From positions 2,672,001 through 2,736,000 of the forward strand of contig CP053447.1 in NCBI GenBank assembly GCA_013285425.1: a DNA stretch of 64,000 bases, written 5' to 3'. The stretch comes from Ignavibacteriota bacterium. GTDB taxonomy: Bacteria > Bacteroidota > Ignavibacteria > Ignavibacteriales > Ignavibacteriaceae. The translations under genes were made by a program, and so were the position numbers. Positions within the stretch are counted from its first letter, which is position 1. Each line of letters begins with the position of its first letter. Below, one piece after another: positions 63,567-64,000 of this stretch. The notes under the pieces are model-generated. The model searched no databases and was not told the DNA's origin. It worked only from the letters and a program-made list of their open reading frames with translations.

Positions 63567-64000
63567 AAATATCTGTATTCATTCTGTTACTTTTTTTAAT
63601 TGTTGCCGGATGTTCCAAGCAAGAACATAAATCCGAAATAATTACAACAATTTATCCTTTCAAGGCAATTATACAGGAGTTAACAGGAGATAAATTTTCT
63701 GTTAAAGCAATACTTCCTGCCGGTGCTGATCCGCATACTTACGAAATGCTTCCGTCTGATTTTCAATCAATACAAAACTCTAAGGCATTTTTTTATGGTG
63801 CAGAAACCCTGGATGGCTGGGCAGCTAAAATTAATGCAGCAAATAAAATTGAACTACTTTCTTTGGTACCTGAAAATAAATTAATTGATATACGAATTCC
63901 CCATTTTCACTCAAATGCACAATCGGATAATGATTTTGAAAATATGGGAGTTGACCCGCATTTCTGGACAGACCCGAATGTCGTTCGTGCTATGATTCCA
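63563..64000 (+). CDS. Zinc/manganese-type ABC transporter substrate-binding lipoprotein (3' end cut by window edge)
   Basis: The frame starts at the ATG at 63563, which overlaps the lgt stop, and runs off the window. It has a lipoprotein signal (LLLFLIVAGCSKQ, lipobox cysteine at about residue 17) and cluster A-I/TroA-type motifs: ITTIYPFKAIIQELTGD, LPAGADPHTYEMLPSDFQSI, and later VDPHFWTDP. The metal-binding histidines (ADPH, HFH and DPHFW) are visible. It belongs to the ZnuA/AdcA/MntC family; the metal cannot be fixed from the fragment. Confidence 0.88.
   Translation, partial: MKISVFILLLFLIVAGCSKQEHKSEIITTIYPFKAIIQELTGDKFSVKAILPAGADPHTYEMLPSDFQSIQNSKAFFYGAETLDGWAAKINAANKIELLSLVPENKLIDIRIPHFHSNAQSDNDFENMGVDPHFWTDPNVVRAMIP

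Overview
This 64 kb window comes from an AT-rich, Gram-negative flagellated bacterium, most likely an Ignavibacteria-type member of the Bacteroidota/Chlorobi group. The reasons are a C-terminal type IX secretion sorting domain of the NYPNPFNPSTT kind on a secreted protease, L- and P-ring genes (an outer membrane is present), TTG/ATG starts with patchy Shine-Dalgarno sequences, and low GC throughout. The lineage is inferred from sequence style only. No rRNA, tRNA, CRISPR array or insertion sequence was seen.

Layout. (1) 1-16197, minus strand: one long flagellar run, transcribed fliL-fliM-fliN-fliO-fliP-fliQ-fliR-flhB-flhA-flhF-flhG, then a small membrane protein, fliA, two HDOD proteins, a degenerate sensor kinase, a small membrane protein, flgF, flgG, flgA and a truncated flgH. 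(2) 16584-19343, plus strand: a secreted M6 metalloprotease with its own terminator. (3) 19493-32155, minus strand: flgB-flgC-orphan-fliE-fliF-fliG-fliH-fliI-fliJ-motE-like-fliK-flgD-flagellar operon protein-flgE. (4) 32252-39247, minus strand: chemotaxis operon with a HEAT-repeat protein, cheR, two cheY-type regulators, cheZ, cheA, cheB and a small CxC protein. (5) 39672-48230, minus strand: chemoreceptor with a TonB-like protein, a sigma-54 response regulator/kinase pair, flgM, a small chaperone-like gene, fliD, fliS and flagellin. (6) 48379-56919, minus strand: a glycosyltransferase and a 2337-residue multi-domain glycosyltransferase/nucleotidyltransferase. (7) 57049-60078, minus strand: an unknown membrane protein, mtgA and yidD. 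(8) 60231-64000, plus strand: topA with a frameshift, lgt, and the start of a zinc/manganese-type binding lipoprotein gene.

How it works together. The window holds nearly all of the basal body, export apparatus, hook, cap and filament genes plus a two-tier regulatory cascade. The kinase/activator pair at 42466-44567 should drive sigma-54 promoters. The best one lies just upstream of the small membrane gene and fliA, and weaker ones with identical spacing lie before fliL, flgB, the giant glycosyltransferase gene and the chemotaxis operon. FliA, held by FlgM, would then drive flagellin from a clear sigma-28 promoter. The flagellin leader carries a hairpin whose AGGA loop fits the CsrA consensus, suggesting translational control. 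The most novel part is the giant protein next to flagellin, which may be a filament glycosylation machine. Not seen in this window: flgI, flgK, flgL, motA/motB, cheW, cheD, csrA, fliW and rpoN.
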